A stretch of DNA of 43,097 nt from Scleroderma bovista (lineage: Eukaryota; Basidiomycota; Agaricomycetes; Boletales; Sclerodermataceae): assembly GCA_037178675.1 (NCBI GenBank), contig JAYMGJ010000496.1:1-43097 (forward strand). Direction: 5' to 3'. Below are positions 21,735 to 32,629 of this stretch, piece by piece; position 1 is the first letter of the stretch; every line of letters begins with the position of its first letter. The notes under the pieces are model-generated. The model worked only from the letters and a program-made list of their open reading frames with translations, made no database searches and was not told where the DNA came from. Made by a program: the position numbers and the translations under genes.

Positions 21735-22052
21735 CTGGGTGACCTGAGATTCATCTGAATGGCCTGAGTGTCTGACCATGCATGGGAAATGTCTGAGGTC
21801 AGGACACACTCTGGAGCCAGGTCCATCAGACAGAATTCATACACATGTGACAGACATGATGACAGACATTTGACAGATGCTGTTTCAGGCCATGTCAGTC
21901 CAATCAGACCACTGTGATGACAGACATACTTCCAGATGTCACTTCAGGTCATCTCCAGAGCCCATCAGACTAATCAGACCATCAGTTCAAGATGTGTCCA
22001 AATAATGGACTGAACTGTCAAGCACACCAGCACATGGATTGGCAAGTTCTGA
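21735..22052. repeat. Left subterminal zone with CAGAC/GTCTG motifs
   Basis: Non-coding strip between the terminal repeat and the transposase stop. GTCTG or CAGAC occurs many times (GTCTGGGTGACC, GTCTGACC, GACAGACATGATGACAGAC, CAATCAGACC, CATCAGACTAATCAGACC). In CACTA-like elements subterminal repeats bind transposase; that role here is inferred. Confidence 0.6.
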
Positions 22053-25000
22053 CTAAAATACAAGTATATTTGCATGGTGATCAATGTACTTATTAACGTA
22101 GTAAGCCTTGAAAGCGTCTAAAGTCTCAGAGAAATGAAGGTCAGCAGGAATAAACTCACTACCATAAACTCCTATAAGGTGCACACCGCGCACCACTGAT
22201 TCTAGAGAAATGACTGATTGCACACAACGTCCATCATTATCCACCTCTGGTGTGACAACCCACATGCCCATCACTTCATCTGGCTGGTCACCAATCAGGT
22301 TAAACCAGTCCACTAACACACACGAGTAGTCGTCACCCGCATGTACACAAGAAAAGAAGAGGCGCACCCTTCCCACCAGTAGACTATGAAAACCCTCTGT
22401 GTCCATACCTCCCTTGGCCACATATATGCAGTCATAACATGGAGGGCCTCCTTGCCAAGACGGCATGGCACATATTATTTCGCGGCGCATTTCCCCTACA
22501 CCTGACTGATCGCTTGGTGCGCTGAACGTTGCTGCAGCGGAGTGAAATACTCGTATTTTTCCTTGGAAGGGTGGGCAGAGATGGAGGTCCACGTGATCCC
22601 CTGGTATCTCAGCATCAGGGTTGACTTGGTCATAAAGGAAACGGCGGATTGTGTCTTGCAGTCCCAGGAGACCAAGATGGTCTGCTACATGCAAGACCCT
22701 ACCAGATACACCAGACACTGCATGGATAGTACATCACCCACGCTGGCAACTAGTTGAAATGATGGACACACCTGCGCGAGACGCTAGTTTGACTGTATAA
22801 GTTGCCGGGTCATCATCCACCGTGCCATCTTCTTCGTCTTCTACATCCACCCTCACAGCCTCCATTCCAACCAGGAGAAGCAGTCCCTCCAACATTCCCT
22901 GTTCTGTGAACCATCTTCGTGCTGCAGCTAGCTTGTCGAGGTGTTGATTCGTGACGAGCATCTGTCCCAGGGCATTGAACCTATTGGAGCGTCGCCATGG
23001 TTCTTTTACAGCTCTGATATGCTTTGACTCGGTAATTGACGAGCACAATCTGTTTGGGGCACCAAACAATTTGATAAGTTCACGGTAATGTACCATTGCG
23101 TGTTGGCGCGGGAGAGACAGATGGATACGTACACCAGAAGTAATAAAAACGGTGCATTCTTGGTGGAAGCGATCTACGGCCGCATTGATTGCATCTAGAG
23201 TTGCTTCATTAAGGACGGACCGCCGGACTAAATAACAAAAATCAAGAAATGCTGATAGTGCGCGCACCATGCCTGGGGGGACATGACCAGCTATGGCGGG
23301 CAAGTAAACCTCACCATTCACAAAGGTGACATAAAGAGAAATGGTTAGTTGATATCATGGATAATTGATGTGAGACTCACTCACCTTCATTAACGCCTTC
23401 AAATCATCCCCGGTCCACTGTTTGAACCCACGTCCCTCTGGAAATCGCCTCAGCGCAGGAAATGACGGCACGGCTGCAATCCTAATGCGCGTTTCAGCGT
23501 GCCTGTGTGGCCATGGATCACAATCACCTACCTTCTATCAATGTCAGCAATGATTTCACTGGCGCACTGCTTGCCATGCTCAAGCTCCAAATATTCATTG
23601 ATCCAGATGACAAGATGGTCTTTGAACATTCCCTTAATAAGTTGATGAAGTAGATCTGGGGCAATAAGTTTGTGGATGTCGGCGCAGGGAAAGTTTATAG
23701 TGAAGGGCTTTCAGTTGATAATAAGCTAGGTCCAACAGAGAAGAAGGAATGTACACACGCACTAAAATGTCGCTGACGATGCCATACTCCTCCAATAACG
23801 TATGAGGATCCAGGACTGCGGTGAGCACCTTGGATAGTTCATGGGAGTGGCGACCACCACCACCGTCCAAGTTATTGTTATTATTCTGGGTGGTGCACCT
23901 GATGCTAAACAGTAAGACAAATTGCATAGAGCGCGATGTCAACCTACCATGGACACCATCCTTGCACTACGCAGGTTAGTAGCACCTGTTCTGGGTAGTC
24001 TGTGATGTAAGGGCCAAGTCCATACACCACACACTGAAAATGCCCGTCTGGACACAATGTGATGGCTGGCCTGGTCATGTGCGGCTTCAGCGAGTCTAAG
24101 ACAGCTGCAATTGAGCTGTGGAACAGCTGGCGGCGAAAGTGGCGGAATGCAGCATCGTTTTTGTGTGCCTCATCAGCTAGATTCATACAAATGAGTATGC
24201 TATTCAAAAAGTAGCACCTTCTTACTCTTGGGAATGGCGAGAAATGTGAGTATCGATACGGCATCGCGATGCGCTCAACGGACGTTGTTGTGTATGTTCC
24301 CGAGTGAGATGTAAAGGGGATAGTACTCCGTGTGACCCGTCGCAACCAAGACTGTAGTTTTGTCACTCCCGAGAACCACAGGCATGAACATTGCGCCATG
24401 TGTATCAGCATCCTCAGCAATGATGTCCTGACCTCAGCAGGTTCAAAGTTAGATACTTTGGGGGGGAGTTAGAAAGAGACTAGTACTTACAGACTGTTTG
24501 AATGCCCACTGCCCTGACATCAAATCGCATACTTTGCAGTGCCCACCCTCATCAACGATGACCTTCGCAGTGTAATCAATCTTGCCCTTAAAGTCAGGGT
24601 TCGCAAGTTGATGCTCGAGTACTACCTTTGGATCGCGGAACCAGACATCGTACTCAGCAGTCATCCAAGCTGGGGGGTCAGCGGGCATTGCACCTGAATA
24701 TGTCACTGAGAACGATTGCCAAGGGGAGTCCCCATGTCCTGTAGCGTCGATCGTATCGTACATGTCCTTGTGCGAATGAAACGGTGGGTCCTTGTCATAC
24801 ATTGAAGCCATGATGGCCAACAATTCATCAATCTTGGCAGCCGGCATCTGTTCACGTCTGTATAGGAATTCGGCAAGCTCAAAGGCCGCCCTGCTTTCAT
24901 ATGGACCATAGTCGTCAGGAAGGGGACTTGGACGTGGAGGGGGTGGAGAGTTGGGCGGCAAATAATGCCCCCCACGATCACATGGAATTCCTGCATGGTA

Positions 25001-25333
25001 ATGGTAAGCATCTGTATTGGATGTGTTGACGAAATAATACACACCATCAAGTAAAGGGTGATATCTCACCTTCCGCCCTTGAGGTCGTTGTCCTACACCT
25101 GCATTGGGCTCATCCAGTGGCGGACCCTCACCGTGATCTGGGAAGTCATAATCTTGATAGACTTCATCTCTGTCAGCAGGGTCGGGTGGTTGTGGGCAAA
25201 TCCTGGAGTTGAGGTGATGCCTTTGTATATGCCGCTTCACACCACCCCGAGTTGAACAAGTCTTGGTGCAGCCCTCAACACCACAGACATAGATTCTGTG
25301 GCCAAAAGGTCGTTCGGGCGGGTGGCAAGGCAT
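22053..25333 (-). pseudogene. Plavaka transposase
   Basis: Seven exons join in frame: 25333-24491, 24427-24226, 24176-23948, 23898-23763, 23707-23532, 23481-23385 and 23309-22053; 2940 nt, 980 codons with the stop. The N-terminus has a C2H2 finger (Cys17, Cys22, His35, His39). Plavaka hallmarks follow in order: SPWQSFSVTYSG, EYDVWFRDPKVVLEHQLANP, FMPVVLGSDKTTV, PLYISLGNIHNNVR, PDGHFQCVVYGLGPYITDYP, APDLLHQLIKGMFKDHLV, LPRQHAMVHYRELIKLFGAP, SSITESKHIRAVKEPWRRSN, and the usual ending FKAYYVNKYIDHH. It would cut and join element ends. The only lesions are two in-frame TGA codons, at 24275-24277 (codon 332, VR-stop-AH) and 22734-22736 (codon 753), both explained by CGA to TGA. The copy is therefore young but probably inactive. 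Confidence 0.9.
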
Positions 25334-25506
25334 ACTAGCGAATGTGTGTCTCTATTGACCGGCAGGCTCCCGTATGAGCTGTCATTCAGAGTGGATATGT
25401 CATGCAAGAACTGTGCAGTTTTGACTTAGAGTGGCTGAGGATGAAAAAAAAAAAAAACATATGTATCCCAAAGATCAACAACCCTCCCTAGTCACCCATC
25501 GCAGAC
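25334..25506. promoter_or_regulatory. Divergent promoter of the two Plavaka-element genes
   Basis: This 173-bp gap separates the start codons of the transposase (minus, 25333) and the companion gene (plus, 25507), so it must carry both promoters. A run of A bases at 25444-25456 is the only notable feature. I see no clear TATA box. Confidence 0.5.
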
Positions 25507-27822
25507 ATGGCAAGCCAGCCGACGCGCACTATCGGCACGCAATCATCCAATAAACACGCTCATCCCGGAAAGCCTGACTTACCTGTAGCGAGACGTCCCA
25601 CAGACGTTGTACAGGCCGAGAAGGCAGCCAAGGCGATTGAAAACTCTCAGAGGGCAGCCACTATCCAGGCTGGTATTCAGTGTGCGGCATGTATCGAAGA
25701 CGATCTGGCAATGAAGATGTCAAGTCAATCTCAACGATTCAAGAAGCCTAACTTAGCTGGTCAAAAGAAGGCGACCCGGTTGCTGGAAAGTGAGGGTCCG
25801 TCCCAGGATGCGGTGAGCAATCTCGAAGACATGGACCCAGCTGTCAATGAAGAAGAAACACTAGTCAACGGTGAGTCCGATTGCTAGCAGATGAACAATA
25901 GATGGTAGACTTACATGCGTTCATGCTTTGAGTGCCAGACGGTGTCTCAACTCCTAGTGGATCAGAATTCGAGTTTGAGGAAGATGATGGAGGAGAAGAG
26001 AGCGATAGACGCCCAGACGTCGTGCAAGAAGGACTCAATTCCAAAAGGAGAACGAAGGGGTTACCAAAGCCTACACGTGAAACTATTACACAGGCACGCC
26101 GTGACCCAATGCCCACTGCTGGAGGAAAACGGGCCCGTGAAGTTCTTTCAGACGAACAATCAGGGCAAGAGTAAGTCGGCAGTTCTCTCAGCTATTAAGT
26201 ACTAAACTATAAGTTGGATGACAGCACCGGCAGCAGCAGGACTCTCAAAAAACAATATTTAGAAGGAACGAAGCGCAGCACACAGCCGGTCAATCGTACG
26301 ACAAGCGGGCTGAGAACCGGCTTCCATTCCAGCAACAATGGGCAAGCAAAGGTGTCCCAGGGTCTGGCGCCATCCCAGACCCCCGATCCTTTGAGTGCGT
26401 CCTCAGGTCTAACTTATCGAGGCTCACCCATCACTCCCACACCATACACTTTCAGAGGATTTCCTAGTGACGAAGGGAATAGCTTCAAGTCATCGTCAGA
26501 CACACTCTCCGCACCTATGAAGAGTGCTAGTCGAATGGTTTCGAAGGCAGTAAATCCAAAGGCGGTACGTGTTACTTTTATGCCCTCAAGCCTTGTGACC
26601 GATAATCTCCTACTGCTTTTGACATAGTCCACCACAAAGGTCATACCAAATGCACTGCAACAACGCCTTCAACGGTCCATGGTCATCACCAATGCGGTGA
26701 CGTCAACAAAGTCCCATCAAGGCCCCTCGAACAACAATTTACCTGCCGGGTCTATGCAGATGTTCACTACGCGCTTTGTACCCATTTTGCGAAAATATGT
26801 CGGCTCCTTGCAGAACCCCTGGGCCACCAAGGGACTGGTGCGCCCCATGCAATATATATGGGATCGCGTGATGCCAGACTGGCCACACACATTCAGTGAG
26901 GACAACAACAAGATCTACCATTTGGTAAGTGGCCATCCATTATCCTTACATACATCTGTTGTCACTACTATCATATCCACGTTGACAGGGCATGCAAAAA
27001 GTATATGATTGGCGCACACAGTTTGGTAAGGCTGCGTTAGATGCCGTGGAGGCCCACTGGGCATCGGATCCCAAGTACTGCAACCCTCAAGTGTGCAAAG
27101 ATTATGTCGAAGAAGCACTGAGCCCCGGACTGCCATTCATGTATGGCTGTATCGAGCCCCTTGACGACTTGGGCACAATTCAGGTGCATGGTGTTTGTAA
27201 ACAAGGCAATCTGCTGACGCTTTTCATTCATAGATGTCTAAGTCTTTTCTCTCCCCCTTCATCTTGCAGACGTTTGCAAGTCATTTAGTGGCTCTCGCAC
27301 CAATTGAGAATGATCCAGATCTCTATGAAGGGTTTACTGCTACTCCTCCTTTCGGTGCACTTGTGCTCACAGTAACAGCAGTACGGTAGCCATGGGATTG
27401 TGATTCCAGAGGTTGTTACTGATACAGTCATTTATGTAGGTGGAGCAGGCATTACACCTCTACCGCTCGGGTCACAAGGAAGAAAGCACAAAGAAGGGCA
27501 ATCTGTCCTTCTCTGATATGCATTGGGGCACGAAGACTATGTACTACGTCGAATCCGTTCATAAGGTACACATGAATAAGTACAACTAGATTATCGCTGC
27601 AGCACGGCCATTCTGTGGGGGCCATCGTCACATCACTGGCAATCCCATCCACGCTACCTTGAGCACGGAGGTCATGGAAGCTTGTGGAGACGACCGTGCG
27701 CAGATTATGGTGTCTTCTGACATTGAACCAGAGGTATAGTCCATGGTCTCATTGCTGGATGTTAGCTAACTAGCCATTCTCAGTCGGATGGCGTGGTGGA
27801 CGATGTGGCTGACGACGAGTAA
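25507..27822 (+). pseudogene. Plavaka-element companion protein, function unknown
   Basis: Eight exons join in frame: 25507-25870, 25933-26170, 26225-26564, 26628-26924, 26989-27183, 27270-27380, 27440-27733 and 27784-27822; 1878 nt, 626 codons with the stop. The first half is charged and low in complexity, with an acidic patch (SGSEFEFEEDDGGEESD) and basic stretches such as GGKRAREVL that look like nuclear signals. The second half is globular (RFVPILRKYVGSLQNPW, WDRVMPDWPH, ALDAVEAHWASDPKY, LHLYRSGHKEES, FSDMHWGTKTMYYVES). From memory it resembles uncharacterised proteins of the DUF6532 sort; this is a weak match. One stop, TAG at 27587-27589 (codon 565), lies between KYN and IIAAARPFCGG and may come from CAG. 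It is divergent from the transposase and within the same terminal repeats, so it may be a DNA-binding or accessory factor (inference). Confidence 0.65.
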
Positions 27823-28263
27823 TTTGAACCAGTGATGCCCTGGCGAATGAGTTGGTTGCACCCTTCCACAAAGCTGGATGATTATGGTACAAGTGCCAGC
27901 GGCAAGCATGTTCCTACAGTACCAAGTATACCTATGAGTGGCCCAATTTTATATTTGAATCTGCTATTATTTGTCATGTCTGGCGTGATCTGAGGCCTGC
28001 TGAGAAGAGCATGGAATGGGTCTGGAATGGGCCTGGCTGCTGTCTGACAAGGGCTGTAACTGGATGGAAGAAACTGGGGAGAACCTGGGATATGTGTCTG
28101 GGGTGGATCTGACTGCTGTCTGATGCAGACTGAATGGTCTGTGGCCAGACAGCCACCAGACAATGATGCCTGACCCAGAAAGGAACATGCCTGATTTCAG
28201 ACCTGGGTCTGTGACACCTGACATGTCTGACATGTCTGACATGTTCTGTCCCAGACGCTTCAA
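27823..28263. repeat. Right subterminal zone with CAGAC/GTCTG motifs
   Basis: Counterpart of 21735-22052. TCTGG, GTCTGAC and CAGAC motifs recur throughout (GGTCTGGAATGG, GCTGTCTGAC, three tandem CATGTCTGA units at 28220-28245). Non-coding. Confidence 0.55.
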
Positions 28264-28284
28264 ACACATGTCGAATTGCTGATG
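28264..28284 (-). repeat. Right terminal inverted repeat of Plavaka element
   Basis: The reverse complement reads CATCAGCAATTCGACATGTG. It is followed by TA at 28285-28286, the second copy of the target duplication. Confidence 0.9.
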
Positions 28285-28429
28285 TAAATGTGAGGAGGCT
28301 GCACTCAATCATGTTAGGGAGACTTACATCAACTCAGCTCATCCCATCTTTGACTTAGTCCCAGGTCCCTTTGGTGAAGCCATCAGTCATGTTTATAACG
28401 ACTTGGGTCGACCTGCAGTCACACGACAG
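28285..28429 (+). pseudogene. Integrase gene, middle piece between the two insertions
   Basis: After the duplicated TA, 28287-28429 continues the integrase frame: EEAALNHVRETYINSAHP, IFDLVPGPFGEAISHVYNDL, GRPAVTRQ. It starts in the codon split by the Plavaka element and stops at the second element, where AG (28428-28429) is the left target duplication. Confidence 0.85.
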
Positions 28430-28448
28430 CATCAGCAAGGTGACAATT
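28430..28448 (+). repeat. Left terminal inverted repeat of satellite element
   Basis: Reads CATCAGCAAGGTGACAATT and pairs without mismatch with the reverse complement of 35198-35216. Preceded by the AG target duplication. Confidence 0.9.
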
Positions 28449-28479
28449 GGTCTTAACTCTCTTACAATGTCTGGATTGT

Positions 28480-29160
28480 CTGGAATCAGACAGTTAAGAT
28501 GGATAAGTCAGATAAGTCAGTCAGACCATTCCAGACCATCAGACCAGGGTGTCTGAAACCAGATGGCCAGACCAGCCAGACCAGCCAGACCAGCCAGAGC
28601 AGTCAGACCCAGTCAGTCAGACCCACCAGACCAGCCAGACCAGCCAGACCATTTAGACCACCCAGCCTGTCAGACAGTCAGACAGCCCAGACCACTCCAG
28701 ACTAGTCAGACTAGTCAGACTACCTAGACAGTAAGTTGGACAGACAATTAAGACCAGTCAGACCAGTCAGACCTCCCAGACCATAAGTTAGTCAGACAGG
28801 TAAGACCATCCAGACCTGTCAGACCTGTCAGACCACCCAGATCATAAGTCAGTCAGTCAGTCAAGACCATCCAGACTAGTCAGACCACCCAGACCACAAG
28901 TCAGTCAGACAGTTAAGACCATACAGACCAGTCAGACCAGTCAGACCTATTAGACCATCCTGACCATCCAGACCACCAGCCCAATCAGATCACCCAGACT
29001 ATCAGACCCCTCAGATAGTAAGTTGGTCAGTCAGTTAAGACAATCCAGACCAGCCAGACCAGTCAGGCCACTCAGACAAGTCACATCAGTAAGACTGGCC
29101 AGAGTGGCCAGACAATTCAGAGATTCAGACCAATTAGACTAGTAAGATTAGCCAGACCAT
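28480..29160 (+). repeat. CAGACC minisatellite array, left arm
   Basis: Imperfect repeats of about 10 bp (CCAGACCAGT, CAGACCAGCC, CAGACCACC), broken at intervals by an AAGTCAGTCAGACAGTTAAGACC block, which gives a higher-order period of roughly 60-75 bp. The plus strand is strongly poor in G relative to C and A. The same repeat in reverse orientation forms the arrays at 31430-32200 and 34370-35180. Confidence 0.9.
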
Positions 29161-29280
29161 TAGTTATATCCATCTGTATTATTTTGCCACTTAATTTATT
29201 CAATATTCATGTTAATAAATATATATTAATTCTGAAAAATACACTACAGTACAACAAATATTTATATATTATGGATGGGG

Positions 29281-30012
29281 CATCATCGATGGTGGTAGCG
29301 CAGTAGTCGCGTCATCGACGCCGGTGTGGGGGTGGGTGGTGATGACATTGTCGTCACTGGGGGGACACAGGGGGCGTCATGGCTGGCGACCGCGACGACG
29401 CGCCAGACGACAGTGGGGCTGGGAGAACGCGTCATCTTCGGGGACATGCTAGTGAATACTGGGGATGGGGGACGCAAGGGGTGTCGTTGTCGTGCTGGTG
29501 CGGGGGTGAGTCGTCGCTGGGGCTGGTTGTCGTCATTGGTGGTCGTCGTCGCGGTTGTCATCGTCGTGCACACTGATGGTGGATTGTCCAGAGGGTGGGG
29601 GTGACATGCGTCACCCACGCAGGTCGTTGTCGTTGTCGTTGTCCAGGTGGTTGTCTGCATCGTTGACGCAGGTCGTCGGTCGTCGTCTGTTAGAGACGAC
29701 ACGTTGTGGCTGGGCGTTGTCGTCGTCGGACAACGCTGGGATGGGGGTGGTTATGGTTGGTCGTCGTCCGTTAGAGACGACGGAGGGGTGGGTGTCATCG
29801 TCGTCGTTGGACGACACTGGGATGTGGGTCGTCATTGTCCGTAAGGCTGAGGGTCGTCGTCGTTGTCATCATCAGCGGAGCTGTCGTGGACGTGTGTTAG
29901 TGGTAGGCAACTGGATGTTGTAGTACATACCTGATAACGAGTCGTCGTCGTCGTGGGTGGTGGTGGTCAACGCATCATTGTCGTGGTTGAATGGGAGGCA
30001 GAGTGGTGACAC
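29281..30012 (+). repeat. GTC-rich island A
   Basis: Degenerate GTC/GGT triplet sequence (TCGTCGTCGTTG, GTGGGTGGTG) with a longer internal motif (CGTTAGAGACGACG at 29685-29700 and 29770-29783). The 3' edge runs into GGGACTTATGTAGAGAAAATTT. An AT-rich stretch (29161-29280) separates it from the CAGACC array. Open frames here are by-products of the triplet period. Confidence 0.85.
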
Positions 30013-30091
30013 GGGACTTATGTAGAGAAAATTTGGAGTTGTTGTGACGTGATTTGTAATCACAACAACTCCAATTTTTTTTCTAAGTCCC
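30013..30091. repeat. Hairpin joining islands A and B
   Basis: A perfect 14-bp stem, TTGGAGTTGTTGTG (30033-30046) with CACAACAACTCCAA (30061-30074), encloses a 14-nt loop. An outer pair GGGACTTA (30013-30020) and TAAGTCCC (30084-30091) extends the symmetry. It is the mirror point of the inverted GTC and CAGACC blocks on either side. Confidence 0.9.
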
Positions 30092-30860
30092 GCATTCTGC
30101 ACCAAGGTAAGTACTTGGCACCCATCAACCACAACTGACAACGACCACCCCGCAACCCCCCAGCAACGACGATGACCACTGTGTCGTCGTCGACAACGGT
30201 AACACCACGGTGACTACGCCAGCCCCAGCGTTGAACACCACCACCGCCAGCGAATCGCCCAACCCAATACCCGCGTGGATGACGACGACGACGACACGAT
30301 GAGGACGGCGAGGACGACGCGACGAGGACGAGGATAACGAGGATAACGAGGACAATGCGACAAGGACGAGGGCGGCGACGTGCGAGTGCGAGACGACAAC
30401 AGCCACCACCACCAACGTGACGACAACGACACCCCACCTGTGTCGTCGACGCGGCCACCGATGATGACCCCACCACCAGGTTGACGTGGCCACCAACGAC
30501 AACGACAACGACGTCCCCACCATCCTCTGCGTCGACGACGATCACCCCACTAATGGACGATGACAGCCATTACCACCGCCACCGGCGTCGTCGACCACCA
30601 ACGCGACGACAACGGCCAACGACGCGACCACCACCCAACTGCCTCGACGATGCGGCGATGACGACCCCATCACCGAGGTCGACAACGCGACCACCACCGC
30701 CTGCATCATTGACGACGACAAGACACTGGCCCACCAACGCGACGATGGCAATGACACCGACACCACCAATGCAACGGGTGGCGACCAGCGACAACACCGA
30801 CCCACTACCATCCACCACCTCGTGTCGACGATCACACGACGACGACGACAATGCAATTTA
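30092..30860 (-). repeat. GAC-rich island B (inverted relative to A)
   Basis: Complementary in kind to island A: ACGACGACGAC, CCACCACC and ACGCGACGACAACG on the plus strand. Near the hairpin it contains TTCTAAGTCCCGCATTCTGC. The minus strand there reads CRMRDLEKKLELL, very like RMRDLEKFLQ at the end of island C, so the island ends may descend from one sequence. Confidence 0.85.
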
Positions 30861-31429
30861 TTTAGTATAGTATTTAGTCTATGTCACACCTTGATATAAT
30901 GAAAATTATTTGTTTTAATGACTCTTTTTTTTATTGACATGTTATTGCTACAATACTACTGACACTGGGACCAGTGTGAACATGTGGACAGCTTTGGTGG
31001 TGTTCACAGGCAGGGATGAATGGGTATTAATCCTTTGTTCCTATCCTCTGCATTTGTATGGCCCTAATTTTCTCATCTAGAGCAATGCCTATGCCATTGG
31101 CCACCACTCTAGTGGCAGTGCCCTCAGGACCCATGCCCAAATGACAACAGGGACCCCCAAGTTACATGAATATATTATTACACTATTGCTTGTTCTCAAG
31201 ACACAACAACAACAATGATTGACTATTAGGTTTTCTCTGTTAGTTACATTTTCAGATTGTGTCGGGAATTTTATAAATAAATTTCAATGCATTGCAAGCA
31301 GTTGCAATGCCAAAATCAAAACCCAGTTTGCAATGTTAAAGTTCTCATTACAATTACAATTTTCATCCATCGCAATGTGCATTGCAATAAAGAAAATAAT
31401 TTTCTGTCATGGTCTGGCAGGTCTGACCA
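30861..31429. other. AT-rich spacer
   Basis: No gene. Contains TTTTTTTTATTGACATG and several TTGCAATG-like motifs at 31280-31390 (CAATGCATTGCAAGCAGTTG and similar), which form short inverted repeats. Nothing else seen. Confidence 0.5.
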
Positions 31430-32200
31430 CTATGACTCCTATGGACTGTCTGATGGTCTGATGGTCTGGGTGGTCTAATTGGCCTGATTAGTCTGAAGTA
31501 TTCTTAACTGTTTGACTGACTTGCTATTGTCTGGGGAGTCTAACTGCTCTGATATGTCTGGGTGGTCTTAATTTTCTGAGTGATTTATTATCTGGGGGCC
31601 TGATTGTGCTGGTTACTCTAAATACTCTTATCTATCTGACAGCCTTACTGGCTGGAGAGTCTGACTGGTCTGACTGTCTGGTGGGTCTGACAGTCTGACA
31701 CCCTGAGGGGGTCTGACCACTCTGCTGCTCTGGCTGGTCTGGACTATCTGACAGTCTAACACCCTGGGAGGGTCTGATTACTCTGACTGGTTGGACTGGT
31801 CTGGAATGATCTGAAGTGTCTGACTGGTCTGACTGTCTGGGGGTTCTGATTAATCTGACTAGTCTAATATGTCTATGTCTGGCAGGGTCTTAAATGTCTG
31901 ACTAGGCTGATTTCTCTGACCACTCTGACTGGTCTGGAGCTGTCTGGACTGTCTGACTCACCTGACTGTCTGGTGGGTCAGATCACTCTGACCACTGACT
32001 GGTCTGGAGCAGTCTGAAGTGTCTGACTGGTCTGACTGCCTAGAATGTCTGACAACTCTAACCACTCTGACTAGTCTGGATTGGCCTGAAGTATCTGACT
32101 GGCCTGACTGTCTGGTGGGTCTGACCTCTCTGACCCCTCTGACTGGTCTGGAGCAGTCCGAAGTGTCTGACTGCTCTGACTATCTGAGGGGTTTGATGCT
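31430..32200 (-). repeat. GGTCTG minisatellite array, middle
   Basis: Plus strand reads GGTCTGACTGTCTGGTGGG, TCTGACTGGTCTGGAG and similar, the reverse orientation of the array at 28480-29160. A longer unit containing CTGACTGGTCTGGAGCAGTC with an AAGTGTCTGACTG continuation recurs (31795, 32000, 32140). It ends at GGCCATCAGGAAATCAG. Confidence 0.9.
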
Positions 32201-32629
32201 CTGGCCATCAGGAAATCAGTGAGAAATAGATAAAGCATTACCTACCATTTTCATGCATGTCAAGTGTATCCTGAGATGTCATTCTGATGAAGCAGTAGAT
32301 CAGGCTAGTTAATCCAGGGTAGCGTAGATAGCATTGACCAGATATATTCATTATGTGTAAACATGATCAAGCACATTCCTCAGATATATCTGATTACTTT
32401 GGCTCACAATGGTGGCCAAGGCCAATTGTCCAACAGAATTTGATCATTTGATCAAGTATTCCTATTAGTGCACATAAGCTAACCAGCCCTCATCTGGACA
32501 GTATTGGACAACACTGACCAGTTGTCCCCAACTCTCCCAGACTATTCCAGTAGTATTGTTCATGTAAATCAATTTAAATTATCAATTCTATATAAAATAC
32601 AAAACTACAGTATATATCCTGTCTATACT
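32201..32629. other. Spacer between array and island C
   Basis: Ordinary AT-rich sequence without open frames or recognised motifs. Confidence 0.5.

Larger units (their letters stand above)
21714..28284. mobile_element. Plavaka-type DNA transposon, 6571 bp, two genes, TA target duplication
   Basis: Terminal inverted repeats CATCAGCAATTYGACAWGTG (19 of 21 positions match) lie at 21714-21734 and 28264-28284, flanked on both sides by TA (21712-21713 and 28285-28286). Excision with one TA restores the integrase codons GTT AAA TGT in frame, which confirms both ends. Inside are a Plavaka transposase gene (minus, 22053-25333) and a second gene (plus, 25507-27822), transcribed divergently. Subterminal zones of about 320 and 440 bp hold many CAGAC/GTCTG motifs. 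Plavaka elements are DNA transposons of the CACTA-like group; short 2-3 bp duplications fit that group. Confidence 0.9.

Noticed and set aside
27566..27589. A 24-nt intron in the companion gene that would remove the TAG
   Set aside because: All other introns in the window are about 45-98 nt apart from a doubtful 37-nt one, and the frame continues through the 24 nt; a C-to-T stop is simpler.
28480..29160. CRISPR-like direct repeats
   Set aside because: Units are about 10 bp, imperfect and contiguous, without unique spacers, in a eukaryotic genome; it is a minisatellite.
29283..30870. Open frames of 90-160 codons on both strands in islands A and B
   Set aside because: Same low-complexity effect; the peptides are Val/Ser/Arg or Thr/Pro repeats.
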